From the NCBI GenBank assembly GCA_025455085.1, contig JALONF010000235.1, positions 1 to 6,866 of the forward strand: a DNA stretch of 6,866 nt, given 5' to 3'. The position numbers and the translations under genes were made by a program. The notes under the pieces are model-generated. The model had not been told where the DNA came from, searched no databases, and saw only the letters and a program-made list of their open reading frames with translations. Below, one piece after another: positions 1 to 5,904 of this stretch. The stretch is from Ignavibacteriaceae bacterium. GTDB taxonomy: Bacteria; Bacteroidota; Ignavibacteria; Ignavibacteriales; Ignavibacteriaceae. How positions within the stretch are numbered: position 1 is the stretch's first letter; the number at the start of each line of letters is the position of its first letter.

Positions 1-708
1 AGGTTTGTTGGTATAGTGTTCGGTATTGATTCTCAAAACCAGCCTCCACTTATACTTTTCTTTTTCACAATAATGTTTTTAATAATTTCAACCAACATCA
101 GCTTTGCGCAGTTTAAGCAGCAGCAAATCGAGGTTACACCTTTTATTGGATATTTCCTCACTAGTAATCTAAGTACGCTTGACGGCGATTTAGTCATAGA
201 TCATAATTTTAATTATGGTGGTGCGCTCGATATTAGAGTTAGTGATGATTTATTTCTTGAGCTGCTATACAATCGCACTGATACAGAAGTTCGTTTCAAG
301 CAGGAATATTTCGACACGGTAAAAGAAGTTCGTTTCAAGCAGGAATATTTCGACACGGTAAAATATCTTTTTGATATGAGCATTGAATATTTCCAGGCTG
401 GTGCTCACGTTGAAACTGAAACAGGCAATTTTCGTCCTTTCGCAGCATTTACACTTGGTGTAACATACTTCAAACCAAAAGATGATGCTATTAGTAGTGA
501 GCTTGAGTTTTCGTTTACTGCCGGAGGTGGAATCAAGTATTATTTCACTGAAAACCTTGCCGCCAGATTACAATGGCGGTTTCTAGTACCAATTTACTTT
601 TCGAGTGCCGCGGTTTTCTGCACTGACGGAAATTGTGGAATTTTCATCAACGGAGGGACATATTTGCTTCAATACGACTTAACTGCAGGACTTGCTTTCA
701 GCTTATAG
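1..708 (+). CDS. Outer-membrane beta-barrel protein (start uncertain, possibly 5' partial)
   Basis: Secreted protein predicted to form a small outer-membrane beta-barrel; no specific ligand or function is recognised. Seen: a hydrophobic N-terminal stretch ending in SFAQ, a typical signal-peptidase I site, then about 200 residues with alternating polar/aromatic strands and glycine-rich turns (for example FIGYFLTS, YGGALDIRVS, LGVTYFKP, AGGGIKYYF), finishing in a last strand LTAGLAFSL before TAG at 706-708. The start is ambiguous: GTG at 16 gives 230 residues with an unusually polar lead; ATG at 73 gives a short, more normal signal peptide; and the frame has no stop back to base 1, so the gene could begin outside the window. 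Numbering from GTG 16, residues 91-103 are repeated exactly as 104-116. A cysteine pair (FCTDGNC) near the C-terminus could form a loop disulfide. No clear terminator follows. Confidence 0.75.
   Translation, partial: RFVGIVFGIDSQNQPPLILFFFTIMFLIISTNISFAQFKQQQIEVTPFIGYFLTSNLSTLDGDLVIDHNFNYGGALDIRVSDDLFLELLYNRTDTEVRFKQEYFDTVKEVRFKQEYFDTVKYLFDMSIEYFQAGAHVETETGNFRPFAAFTLGVTYFKPKDDAISSELEFSFTAGGGIKYYFTENLAARLQWRFLVPIYFSSAAVFCTDGNCGIFINGGTYLLQYDLTAGLAFSL
285..363 (+). repeat. Perfect 39-bp in-frame tandem duplication inside the barrel gene
   Basis: Bases 286-324 are repeated without a single mismatch at 325-363 (the match extends one base to the left). The unit encodes EVRFKQEYFDTVK, so 13 residues are inserted in frame. 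Identity at all synonymous positions implies a very recent duplication or an assembly artefact. Confidence 0.95.
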
Positions 709-790
709 CTCACCTTTGTTAATAGCTACCCATTCAATATTTTAGTTCATACAAATTTCGTTTAATAAGCAATCATTACATTAATAATTT

Positions 791-795
791 AAAGG
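791..795 (+). promoter_or_regulatory. Ribosome binding site AAAGG for the Spy/CpxP-like gene
   Basis: AAAGG lies 9 bases before ATG 805. The AAAGG(A) pattern recurs before the genes starting at 2549 (minus), 3046 (minus) and 3505 (plus), which supports these starts. Confidence 0.6.
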
Positions 796-804
796 TATAG
801 TATC

Positions 805-1278
805 ATGAAAAAATTACTCGTTCTCTCTTTGCTGGTGTTTACATCACTAAGTTTTGCACAAATAGAAAGTTTTGATTCAACTTACATTGAAGGATTGAAA
901 AAAGATGTTGGCGGAACATTTAAGGAAATTGTAAAAGAGAATTTGAAATTAACTGAAGACGAAGCAAATAAATTCTGGCCTCTTTTCGACGAGTATATGG
1001 CTGCCCGCAGTCCGATATTTGAAGAAAGAGTAAGTATCACTGAAGAATTCATGATGAACTATTATGCACTGGATGATGCAACGGCAAAGGATCTTATAAA
1101 CAAAGCTATCCAGTCCCAGCAGGATTTAACGGATGTGAGAAAAGAATATCTGGATAAAATGTTTGAAGTACTTCCCGCTCCGCTTGTTGGAAAATTTTTC
1201 CAGCTTGATAACCGAGTTTCTGCCGTTTTAGATTTAGTTAGGATGTCTGCCACACCACTAATTAGAGACGAAGAATAA
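805..1278 (+). CDS. Small secreted helical protein, Spy/CpxP (LTXXQ)-like
   Basis: Predicted periplasmic all-helical protein of 157 residues. Residues 1-19 are a signal peptide (MKK, hydrophobic core, SFAQ). The mature part is charged and helical. Residues 47-66, starting LKLTEDEANKFWPLFDEY, resemble the LTxxQ-type helix of Spy/CpxP-related proteins, where L-T-x-x-Q/E-A is followed by a helix with bulky aromatics; a second part around 122-139 (LPAPLVGKFFQLDNRV) resembles the conserved C-terminal helix of such proteins in Bacteroidota-like genomes. Spy/CpxP proteins act as periplasmic chaperones or envelope-stress modulators, but this protein is distant and that role is only inferred. It has its own ribosome binding site and is followed 18 bases later by a strong terminator, so it ends a transcription unit, possibly one shared with the barrel gene 96 bases upstream. 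The protein has no cysteine. Confidence 0.8.
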   Translation: MKKLLVLSLLVFTSLSFAQIESFDSTYIEGLKKDVGGTFKEIVKENLKLTEDEANKFWPLFDEYMAARSPIFEERVSITEEFMMNYYALDDATAKDLINKAIQSQQDLTDVRKEYLDKMFEVLPAPLVGKFFQLDNRVSAVLDLVRMSATPLIRDEE

Positions 1279-1296
1279 AATACTAATTGAGAATTT

Positions 1297-1323
1297 AAAA
1301 CCCCTGCTGATAGTAGGGGTTTT
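1297..1323 (+). terminator. Intrinsic terminator after the Spy/CpxP-like gene
   Basis: Perfect 9-bp stem AAAACCCCT / AGGGGTTTT, extended by a G-T and a C-G pair to a 5-base loop (TGATA, 1308-1312), ending in TTTT. The A-run on the left side could also make it work in the minus direction. It stands 18 bases after the stop at 1278 and only 28 bases before the next start at 1352. Confidence 0.9.
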
Positions 1324-1351
1324 ATTCTGTCGCATCACTAATCTTCAAATT

Positions 1352-1732
1352 ATGTCTCCCCTTGTTATACTCTCAACAACTTTAATCACGCTCGCATTAA
1401 TATTTTATTCTCTTGGTGTTTGGTCAGAGAGGATAGCAAGATATCTAAAGCGCTGGCATGTGATTGCCTTCTGGATAGGATTTTCATTTGATGTTTCCGG
1501 CACATATGCAATGCACTTGCTGGCTAAAGGACCTTTTGATATTACAGAACCTCACACATTAACCGGACAGATTGCTCTCTGGCTGATGTTGATACACGCT
1601 AGTTGGGCAACGCGAGTTGTCTTTAAGAATAATGAAAAACTGCGGTTGAGCTTTCACAGATTCAGCATTGTTGTATGGCTTATTTGGCTAATTCCATACT
1701 TCGGTGGAATGTATCTTGGTATGAGTGGATAA
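1352..1732 (+). CDS. Four-helix integral membrane protein, HsmA/TIGR03987 family
   Basis: Small integral membrane protein of 126 residues, the usual length of the TIGR03987 (HsmA family) group, whose biochemical role I cannot state. Seen: four hydrophobic segments at about residues 4-24, 34-58, 70-92 and 103-125. Family-like features are the GVWSERIA segment after helix 1, the RWHVIAFWIGFSFDVSGT segment in helix 2, the TGQIALWLMLIHASWA segment in helix 3, and the HRFSIVVWLIWLIPY segment in helix 4. Histidines in helices 2-4 (H36, about H82, about H102) and a membrane Asp (D47) could bind a metal or cofactor, which is inference. No Shine-Dalgarno-like sequence precedes ATG 1352, and the upstream terminator leaves almost no room for a separate promoter. 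The convergent neighbour is msrA, and a hairpin-rich repeat lies between them. Confidence 0.75.
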   Translation: MSPLVILSTTLITLALIFYSLGVWSERIARYLKRWHVIAFWIGFSFDVSGTYAMHLLAKGPFDITEPHTLTGQIALWLMLIHASWATRVVFKNNEKLRLSFHRFSIVVWLIWLIPYFGGMYLGMSG

Positions 1733-1759
1733 CGGTTGCTAATATTGAGTCTTGCTTTT

Positions 1760-1847
1760 CATTCCGGTCAATCCCGATTTATCGGGAGATGAACCGGAAT
1801 ATATTAATTGGTTCTTAATCTGGATTCCGTGTCAAGCACGGAATGAC
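1760..1847. repeat. Dispersed intergenic repeat-like element with two hairpins (REP/MITE-like)
   Basis: The element begins TCATTCCG and ends CGGAATGA, an 8-bp terminal inverted repeat. Inside are two stem-loops. The first has outer arms ATTCCGGT (1761-1768) and ACCGGAAT (1793-1800), with inner arms TCCCGAT (1772-1778) and ATCGGGA (1781-1787). The second has arms ATTCCGTG (1824-1831) and CACGGAAT (1837-1844) around loop TCAAG. From memory, sequences of the type TGGATTCCGTGTCAAGCACGG followed by AATGAC occur as short intergenic repeats in many bacterial genomes. Only one copy is in this window, so its repetitive nature is knowledge-based. A T-rich run (1853-1865) follows, so the element may also stop transcription between the convergent genes. 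Confidence 0.7.
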
Positions 1848-1865
1848 AATACTTTTTTTATTTTT
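1824..1865 (+). terminator. Possible terminator after the HsmA-type gene
   Basis: An 8-bp perfect stem (1824-1831 with 1837-1844) is followed, after an 8-base gap, by a T-rich tract (1853-1865). The gap makes it a non-classical terminator. It is the only candidate between the plus-strand stop at 1732 and the convergent msrA gene. Confidence 0.35.
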
Positions 1866-1892
1866 GAATACCGATCCCAGAGTTGTGGTCGT

Positions 1893-2549
1893 TTACTTCC
1901 TCAGCTTATCTTTAAAAACTTTCTTGAACTTCTCAAGTTTTGGAGCAATCACAAATGCACAATATCCCTGGTTAGGATTGTTGTTGTAATAATCCTGATG
2001 ATAATTTTCTGCAGGGAAGTAATTAGTTAGTGGCGATATTTCTGTAATGATTGGATTATCCCATGCACCTGATTTGTCTAGTTCTGCTTTATATTTTTCT
2101 GCCAGCTGCTTCTGTTCATCATTATGATAGAAAATTACAGAACGGTATTGTGGACCTACGTCATTTCCCTGCCGGTTCATAGTTGTTGGATCGTGTGTCT
2201 TCCAGAAAACTTCAAGTAATTCATCGTAACTGATAATAGAAGGATCATAAGTAAATTGCGTGACTTCTGCGTGGCCAGTCTTACCAGCACAAACCTCTTC
2301 ATAAGTTGGATTCAGTACGTGCCCACCAGCATATCCTGAAACTACTGAATGAACACCATTTAGGTTTTCAAATATTGCTTCCGTACACCAGAAGCATCCG
2401 GATCCGAATGTGGCTTTATCTAAATTATCCATATTTACAATTTCTCCTGATTCCTTTTTGTTTTCTGACTTAATATTATTGGATTTATTTTCACACCCCC
2501 CCAAAGTAATAGCTGACATTGCTGTAAATAATATTAGCATTTTCAACAT
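1893..2549 (-). CDS. msrA: Peptide-methionine (S)-S-oxide reductase MsrA, lipoprotein form
   Basis: Reduces the S-epimer of methionine sulfoxide in proteins to methionine, repairing oxidative damage; electrons normally come from thioredoxin or a thioredoxin-like partner. Seen: the MsrA signature GCFWC at residues 51-55 with catalytic Cys52; GYAGG 72-76; YEEVCAGKTGHAEV 83-96; an HDPT segment followed by NRQGNDVGPQYRS (119-137); and YFPAENYHQDYY 177-188. Cys197 in the C-terminal QGYC is a likely resolving cysteine. In front of the ordinary MsrA core is a hydrophobic leader ending in the lipobox LGGC (Cys19) and a polar linker of about 25 residues, so the product is predicted to be a lipid-anchored envelope enzyme. 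ATG 2549 is supported by AAAGGA at 2555-2560. A second ATG at codon 40 (2432) has AGGAGA 10 bases upstream and would give a cytoplasmic enzyme. Seven G residues encode the lipobox glycines. There is no msrB in the window. Confidence 0.95.
   Translation of the reverse strand: MLKMLILFTAMSAITLGGCENKSNNIKSENKKESGEIVNMDNLDKATFGSGCFWCTEAIFENLNGVHSVVSGYAGGHVLNPTYEEVCAGKTGHAEVTQFTYDPSIISYDELLEVFWKTHDPTTMNRQGNDVGPQYRSVIFYHNDEQKQLAEKYKAELDKSGAWDNPIITEISPLTNYFPAENYHQDYYNNNPNQGYCAFVIAPKLEKFKKVFKDKLRK
2443..2448 (-). promoter_or_regulatory. Internal ribosome-binding-site-like AGGAGA before msrA codon 40
   Basis: On the minus strand AGGAGA ends 10 bases before an in-frame ATG (2432-2430) that would start MDNLDKATFGSGCFWC, leaving out the lipoprotein leader. 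It is a closer match to the canonical sequence than the upstream site. Use in the cell is inferred. Confidence 0.4.
2496..2502 (-). repeat. Seven-base G homopolymer (C on plus strand) across the msrA lipobox codons
   Basis: On the coding (minus) strand TTG GGG GGG TGT encodes L-G-G-C. Homopolymers of this length can slip. A change of one base would shift the frame right at the lipid-attachment cysteine, upstream of the internal start at codon 40. Confidence 0.6.
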
Positions 2550-2628
2550 TGATATCCTTTAATTTATATGATTCTCAGAAGTAAGATTAGATTTTATTTT
2601 CTGCTTATCAAGTGAAATAGTTGCACAT

Positions 2629-2650
2629 AAAAAACCCCGCGGTGGCGGGG
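2629..2650 (-). terminator. Intrinsic terminator after the STAS gene
   Basis: Read on the minus strand: CCCCGC, loop CACC, GCGGGG, then TTTTTT. It is a compact, GC-rich, textbook-quality stem. It lies 66 bases after the STAS stop and 79 bases before the msrA start, so msrA most likely has its own promoter within 2550-2628. Confidence 0.92.
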
Positions 2651-2716
2651 CATTATAACAAAGCCTTAAGTTAAAATTATAAATGCACTTTCTGTTTTAT
2701 TTTCTACATATAAGTC

Positions 2717-3046
2717 TTAAGCTTTAGCTAATTCTACCGTTTTATAAATGTTTAACACTGTATCAATTTTAACTTTTTGAAAAACCTCCATCACTTTATC
2801 AGCCAGGCCTGCAATTTTAAAGTTGCTACCTCTGTTCGTAGTAGTGGCTAATCCGTGGATTAGCATTCCGATTCCCCAGCTTGAAATATATTTAACCGAA
2901 GAGAGATCTACTATAATACAGTTAACTTTTTGCTCAAGGGAATCCAGCAATGCATCCTGAAATTCTTGAGCTTCGTATCCCAAAACCTGATCGACTTCAA
3001 ATTTGATAACAGAATATTTATTTTCAACTTGCGCGGAAACTCTCAT
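2717..3046 (-). CDS. Stand-alone STAS-domain protein (anti-sigma-factor-antagonist type)
   Basis: Single-domain cytosolic protein of 109 residues, the usual size of SpoIIAA/RsbV-type regulators, which bind an anti-sigma kinase when unphosphorylated. Seen: an N-terminal beta part, then the STAS core CIIVDLSSVKYISSWGIGML at residues 43-62, where D47-L-S and the S-S-x-G-I-G turn match the family's DLSxVxxxDSxGLG phosphorylation loop. Ser56 aligns with the phosphoserine; the usual preceding Asp is replaced by Ser55 and the following Ser/Thr by Trp57. The C-terminal half (FKIAGLADKVMEVFQKVKIDTVLNIYKTVELA) is the typical STAS helix/strand pair. ATG 3046 has AAAGGA-like bases just upstream (3051-3059). 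No partner kinase, phosphatase or sigma factor lies in the window, so the target is unknown. A strong terminator follows. Confidence 0.88.
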   Translation of the reverse strand: MRVSAQVENKYSVIKFEVDQVLGYEAQEFQDALLDSLEQKVNCIIVDLSSVKYISSWGIGMLIHGLATTTNRGSNFKIAGLADKVMEVFQKVKIDTVLNIYKTVELAKA

Positions 3047-3260
3047 TGCATTCCTTTTTCAATAAATAACAAAAAACAACTTTTTACTTGGTTTAATTTT
3101 CTAAATGATAATATAAAAACAAAATGAATAAAGCTTGGTGTCGGGAATAATTAATATTGGCAATCCGGGGTTAAGAGTTAATAGTAAACTAAAGTTGCTT
3201 ATTATGAAATAATACCATATTATATCATAGTGTTGTTATAATTACTTCATAAACTATCAT

Positions 3261-3287
3261 CCGGTACCATAAATTTGGTGTCACCGG
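3261..3287. repeat. Inverted repeat in the divergent intergenic region
   Basis: CCGGT-ACCA (3261-3269), loop TAAATT (3270-3275), TGGT (3276-3279), a 3-base bulge GTC, and ACCGG (3283-3287). It could be an operator or an RNA hairpin; nothing identifies a binding protein. Confidence 0.4.
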
Positions 3288-3357
3288 TCTAGTCAAACAA
3301 TACAAATATAGGAAATTCATTGGGTCAAGAAATCACCCGAGCAACAGATTCAGATTG

Positions 3358-3381
3358 AAGAATATATAAAATTATATTCTT
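3358..3381. repeat. AT-rich 9-bp inverted repeat
   Basis: AAGAATATA (3358-3366) and TATATTCTT (3373-3381) are perfectly complementary around loop TAAAAT. In AT-rich DNA this may be chance; it has the form of an operator but no assigned regulator. Confidence 0.35.
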
Positions 3382-3491
3382 TATTGCTGGAAGGTTCAGG
3401 GTTTTTGAGAACAGTAATTTCGGATTTAGACACTCCGCTTACTCACCAATCTTTTAGTTTAAAATATATCATTTAACACTTCTTTTTTTAG

Positions 3492-3497
3492 AAAGGA
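3492..3497 (+). promoter_or_regulatory. Ribosome binding site AAAGGA deciding ATG 3505
   Basis: AAAGGA lies 7 bases before ATG 3505, which favours this start over the in-frame ATG at 3520 (residue 6). Confidence 0.6.
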
Positions 3498-3504
3498 TCA
3501 CTTT

Positions 3505-3999
3505 ATGCAAGTGACAATAATGCGTTTGCTTAGTGCATTAATAATTGCCGGCGGATTTTTATCTACAGCTCTTGCACAATTAACTTCTTCTGATGTTGAG
3601 AGTATGTCAAAGAGTGCAGATATAATCATAACCGGTAAAGTTGTTGAACAAAATTCAAACTGGAATGAGAACAAAACCAGAATTTATACACAAGCAACTA
3701 TTCAGGTAGAAGAGTACTTAAAGGGCAGCAACAATAGTGGGTCAGTCATTGTTAGCTATCTAGGCGGCGAAGTTGGTGAAGTCGGTGAGATGTATTCTCA
3801 TATGCCAAGGTTTGAAGCTCAGGAAGAGGTCCTCGTATTTCTGAAAAAGGATGATAAGAGTACTAACTTTAAAGTCTTCAACGGGGAAAATGGAAAGATA
3901 AGCGTAATCAACGATCCTAAAACGGGGGAAAAGGTTACAGCCTCAAACGTGCAGATTAATTCACTCAAGGCACAAATTAAAAGTTATATAAACGACTAA
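3505..3999 (+). CDS. Small secreted protein of uncharacterised type
   Basis: Protein of 164 residues, exported: residues 1-25 are a signal peptide ending ALAQ. I cannot assign a function. The mature part has a recognisable pattern: an N-terminal helix (LTSSDVESMSKSADIII), strands GKVVEQNSNWN and RIYTQATIQVEEYLKG (59-74), a glycine-rich GGEVGEVGEMY (88-98), PRF (101-103), and EEVLVFLKK (107-115). Proteins with ADxxxxGxV, W-x-x-x-x-x-R-I-Y/F-T, LKG and GGEVG-x-PxF-x-EEVLxFL elements are, as I recall, found in several bacterial phyla as unannotated secreted proteins, probably a small beta-rich fold. It stands 68 bases upstream of the large beta-helix/metallopeptidase-like gene on the same strand with no terminator between, so the two are probably co-transcribed and may act together; that is inference. 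Confidence 0.85.
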   Translation: MQVTIMRLLSALIIAGGFLSTALAQLTSSDVESMSKSADIIITGKVVEQNSNWNENKTRIYTQATIQVEEYLKGSNNSGSVIVSYLGGEVGEVGEMYSHMPRFEAQEEVLVFLKKDDKSTNFKVFNGENGKISVINDPKTGEKVTASNVQINSLKAQIKSYIND

Positions 4000-4057
4000 T
4001 AATCGTCCCAACAAAATCTTTACAAATAAAATCAATCAAGTTTTAAATTTTATTAAC

Positions 4058-4062
4058 AGAGG
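4058..4062 (+). promoter_or_regulatory. Ribosome binding site AGAGG for the large secreted gene
   Basis: AGAGG ends 5 bases before ATG 4068. It follows an AT-only inverted repeat (4025-4032 with 4047-4054) that is too weak to be called a terminator. Confidence 0.5.
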
Positions 4063-4067
4063 CCATA

Positions 4068-5687
4068 ATGCTAAATTTTATAAATAAGAACTTTTACCTG
4101 GCACTTTTCATAACCATTTTGACAATGCTCAACAATTCTTTTGCACAAACTAACAACAACTCTTATGTATTTAATGGAGAGTCGAGCCAGCTTTATATCT
4201 TGGATGGACAGCCAGTAAATACCGATGCAAACCAAAATGGATTTAAATTTTTTAACAGCAATAGTTCCAATAAACAGATAACCGTTCAAGCGTGGGTTTA
4301 CCTGATTGGAGATACTCCTGCAGCATATTTCTCTATTGGGAACAATAATACAATGACGGTAAACACCAGTTTATTGCCTGCATTTCAGTGGCTTGCAATT
4401 TCCGGTACATATGATGGCAGTAAGGTAAAAATATATTCGGGTGGCGCTTTAGTTGCATCTGCTAATTTTACTATAAACACAGGTTATACATCTACAAATG
4501 GAGTTACTGGATTATTCGTCGGAAAATCAATCACGGGCGCTTTCAGAGGATTAATTGATGAAATCAGAATTTTTAATACTGCTTTGAGTGCAAATAATAT
4601 AAATAATTCTGGTGGTAATGGTAATCCTGCCGAGAATTTTCCATCATCGCTTGCTCAATATTTGACCGGTCGATGGTCTTTTACAGAATTTTCTTATTAC
4701 AGCGGTATAAAGGCTCTCAACGATTTATCAACCTATAAAAATCATCTTAGAGTTTTTAATATTGATGAAATTTTAAAAAGCAAAAATCCACCTCTGTTCG
4801 TTGTGAATTCTACAGGAGATGGATCTGACACGAATCCCGGCGATGGAATTGCCGTTACTAGCAGCGGCACTACAACATTAAGGGCCGCTATACAAGAAGC
4901 AAATGCTCTGGCTGGCCGTCAAACAATTTATTTCTACATTCCAGGAACAGCACCTTATGTTATTCAACCGGGATCGGTCCTGCCTTATATAACCGAGCAA
5001 GTATTTTTAAACGCAACTTCACAAAAGGGATACTTGGGTTCTCCTCTTGTGCAGGTAAATGGTTTAAATGGAGGATTAACTATTACCGGAGGTAGTAGTA
5101 CGATGCGGGGACTCGCACTAAATAATTCTGCTGGTTATAGCTTAACATTATCTGCTTCTGGCGGAAATAATATTGAGTCGAATAAAATAGCCGGAGTATC
5201 AATTAACTCTTCGGGAAATAATATTAATGGGAATACTATTTCTAATTCCACGACCAATGGAATTTTAATTCTCGCTGGCGCAATAAACAATTTAATTGGT
5301 AATTCATCTGCAAATAATATTACAGGAAATGCCGGTTACGGAATTTCTATTGCCGATGCAAATGGAAATCAGATACTAAATAATACTTTTGGTAATAATG
5401 GTTTGGGCGGGGTATTAATTTCTAACTCAGCAGGTATTGTAACCGGAAATACTTTATCTGGAAATACTGGAGTTGGAATAACTTTAAATGGTGGAACTGG
5501 AAGTCAGATTTCAAATAATACGATTGGTACCAACACGGGCGGAGGTGTTTCTCTATCCAATGGAGGTGGAAATTTAAACGGGAATATAATAACAGGAAAT
5601 ACCGGATTTGGAATATCAGTAAATGCTGGCACAGGAAATCAAATTTCGAATAATATCTGCGGGTGGCATATCTTTATCCAGCAGTAG
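4068..5687 (+). CDS. Large secreted LamG / beta-helix protein, N-terminal part before a frameshift
   Basis: First 539 codons of a gene that continues in another frame. Residues 1-27 are a signal peptide ending SFAQ. About 32-175 form a LamG/concanavalin-like domain: ITVQAWVYL, WLAISGTYDGSKVKIYSGG and GLIDEIRIFNTALS are its typical strands, and such domains bind carbohydrate or other surfaces. About 244-292 resemble a CSLREA-type domain (FVVNSTGDGSDTNPGDG, then TTTLRAAIQEANA in place of CSLREAIxxAN). From about 345 to 530 comes a right-handed parallel beta-helix of alternating 22- and 23-residue coils rich in N-x-I-x-G-N and GIxI steps, with the NNTIGTNT turn typical of such helices. The last nine residues (CGWHIFIQQ) do not fit the pattern: the frame is broken after NNI at 5657, and helix coils resume in the +1 frame at 5659. 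The DNA unit holding the break is 14 nt short. As read, the product would be a truncated beta-helix lacking its C-terminal domains. Confidence 0.88.
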   Translation: MLNFINKNFYLALFITILTMLNNSFAQTNNNSYVFNGESSQLYILDGQPVNTDANQNGFKFFNSNSSNKQITVQAWVYLIGDTPAAYFSIGNNNTMTVNTSLLPAFQWLAISGTYDGSKVKIYSGGALVASANFTINTGYTSTNGVTGLFVGKSITGAFRGLIDEIRIFNTALSANNINNSGGNGNPAENFPSSLAQYLTGRWSFTEFSYYSGIKALNDLSTYKNHLRVFNIDEILKSKNPPLFVVNSTGDGSDTNPGDGIAVTSSGTTTLRAAIQEANALAGRQTIYFYIPGTAPYVIQPGSVLPYITEQVFLNATSQKGYLGSPLVQVNGLNGGLTITGGSSTMRGLALNNSAGYSLTLSASGGNNIESNKIAGVSINSSGNNINGNTISNSTTNGILILAGAINNLIGNSSANNITGNAGYGISIADANGNQILNNTFGNNGLGGVLISNSAGIVTGNTLSGNTGVGITLNGGTGSQISNNTIGTNTGGGVSLSNGGGNLNGNIITGNTGFGISVNAGTGNQISNNICGWHIFIQQ

Positions 5688-5904
5688 TGTTACTTTATCA
5701 TCAAATTCAATCACAGGAAACTCTGGTTCTGGTATATTTCTGAATTCTTCAGATGGGTGTACAATCAATGGAAATACTGCCTTTGGAAATTCAGGGTTAG
5801 GAATATCTGTCACTTCCAGTTCGGGGAATCAAATAACTAATAACATCGTTGGAACAAATACTTTGGGCGGTATTTCCATAACAAGTAGTACGGGGAACAT
5901 AACC
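5310..5904 (+). repeat. 135-nt periodic beta-helix coding repeats
   Basis: Equivalent codons (A/G-N-x-I/L-x-G-N) start at 5310, 5445 and 5580, each 135 nt apart, and again at 5770 and 5905, also 135 nt apart. Each unit codes for two helix coils (23 + 22 residues), one with an N-N-x-x-G-T/N-N turn. From 5580 to the next equivalent point at 5701 is only 121 nt, and 5701-5770 is a single 69-nt coil. The copies are diverged at DNA level, so they are old repeats of protein structure, not a recent expansion. Confidence 0.8.

Larger units (their letters stand above)
3047..3504. other. Divergent intergenic region, 458 bp, no convincing gene
   Basis: Separates the minus-strand STAS gene from the plus-strand secreted-protein genes and must hold promoters for both; none stands out clearly. 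It contains a hairpin-forming sequence at 3261-3287, an AT-rich 9-bp inverted repeat at 3358-3381, and the octamer TTGGTGTC twice (3135-3142 and 3275-3282). An open frame on the plus strand from 3312 to 3476 has no ATG. A T-run at 3483-3489 sits just before the ribosome binding site of the next gene. Confidence 0.6.

Noticed and set aside
1062..1253. Minus-strand open frame inside the Spy/CpxP-like gene
   Set aside because: Antisense shadow of a gene with a signal peptide, ribosome binding site and terminator.
1752..2030. Plus-strand open frame of 92 codons
   Set aside because: It translates the hairpin repeat (giving the familiar spurious peptide WIPCQARNDN) and then runs antisense over the 3' end of msrA; no family resemblance.
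2930..3127. Plus-strand open frame over the 5' part of the STAS gene
   Set aside because: Antisense shadow; the STAS motif on the other strand is clear.
3312..3476. Plus-strand open frame of 54 codons before the 3505 gene, with protein-like composition
   Set aside because: It has no ATG or credible start, and an open run of this length is expected by chance in AT-rich DNA of this size. A gene remnant cannot be excluded.
4071..4289. Minus-strand open frame over the start of the large secreted gene
   Set aside because: Antisense to the signal peptide and LamG coding sequence; no independent support.
5650..5690. Programmed ribosomal frameshift as explanation of the split gene
   Set aside because: No slippery heptamer, rare-codon stop context or upstream Shine-Dalgarno-like stimulator is seen, and the 14-nt length deficit is better explained by a deletion or sequence error.
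5310..5904. CRISPR-like or satellite array from the 135-nt period
   Set aside because: The repeats are diverged, lie in coding frame and correspond to beta-helix coils; there are no constant direct repeats with unique spacers.
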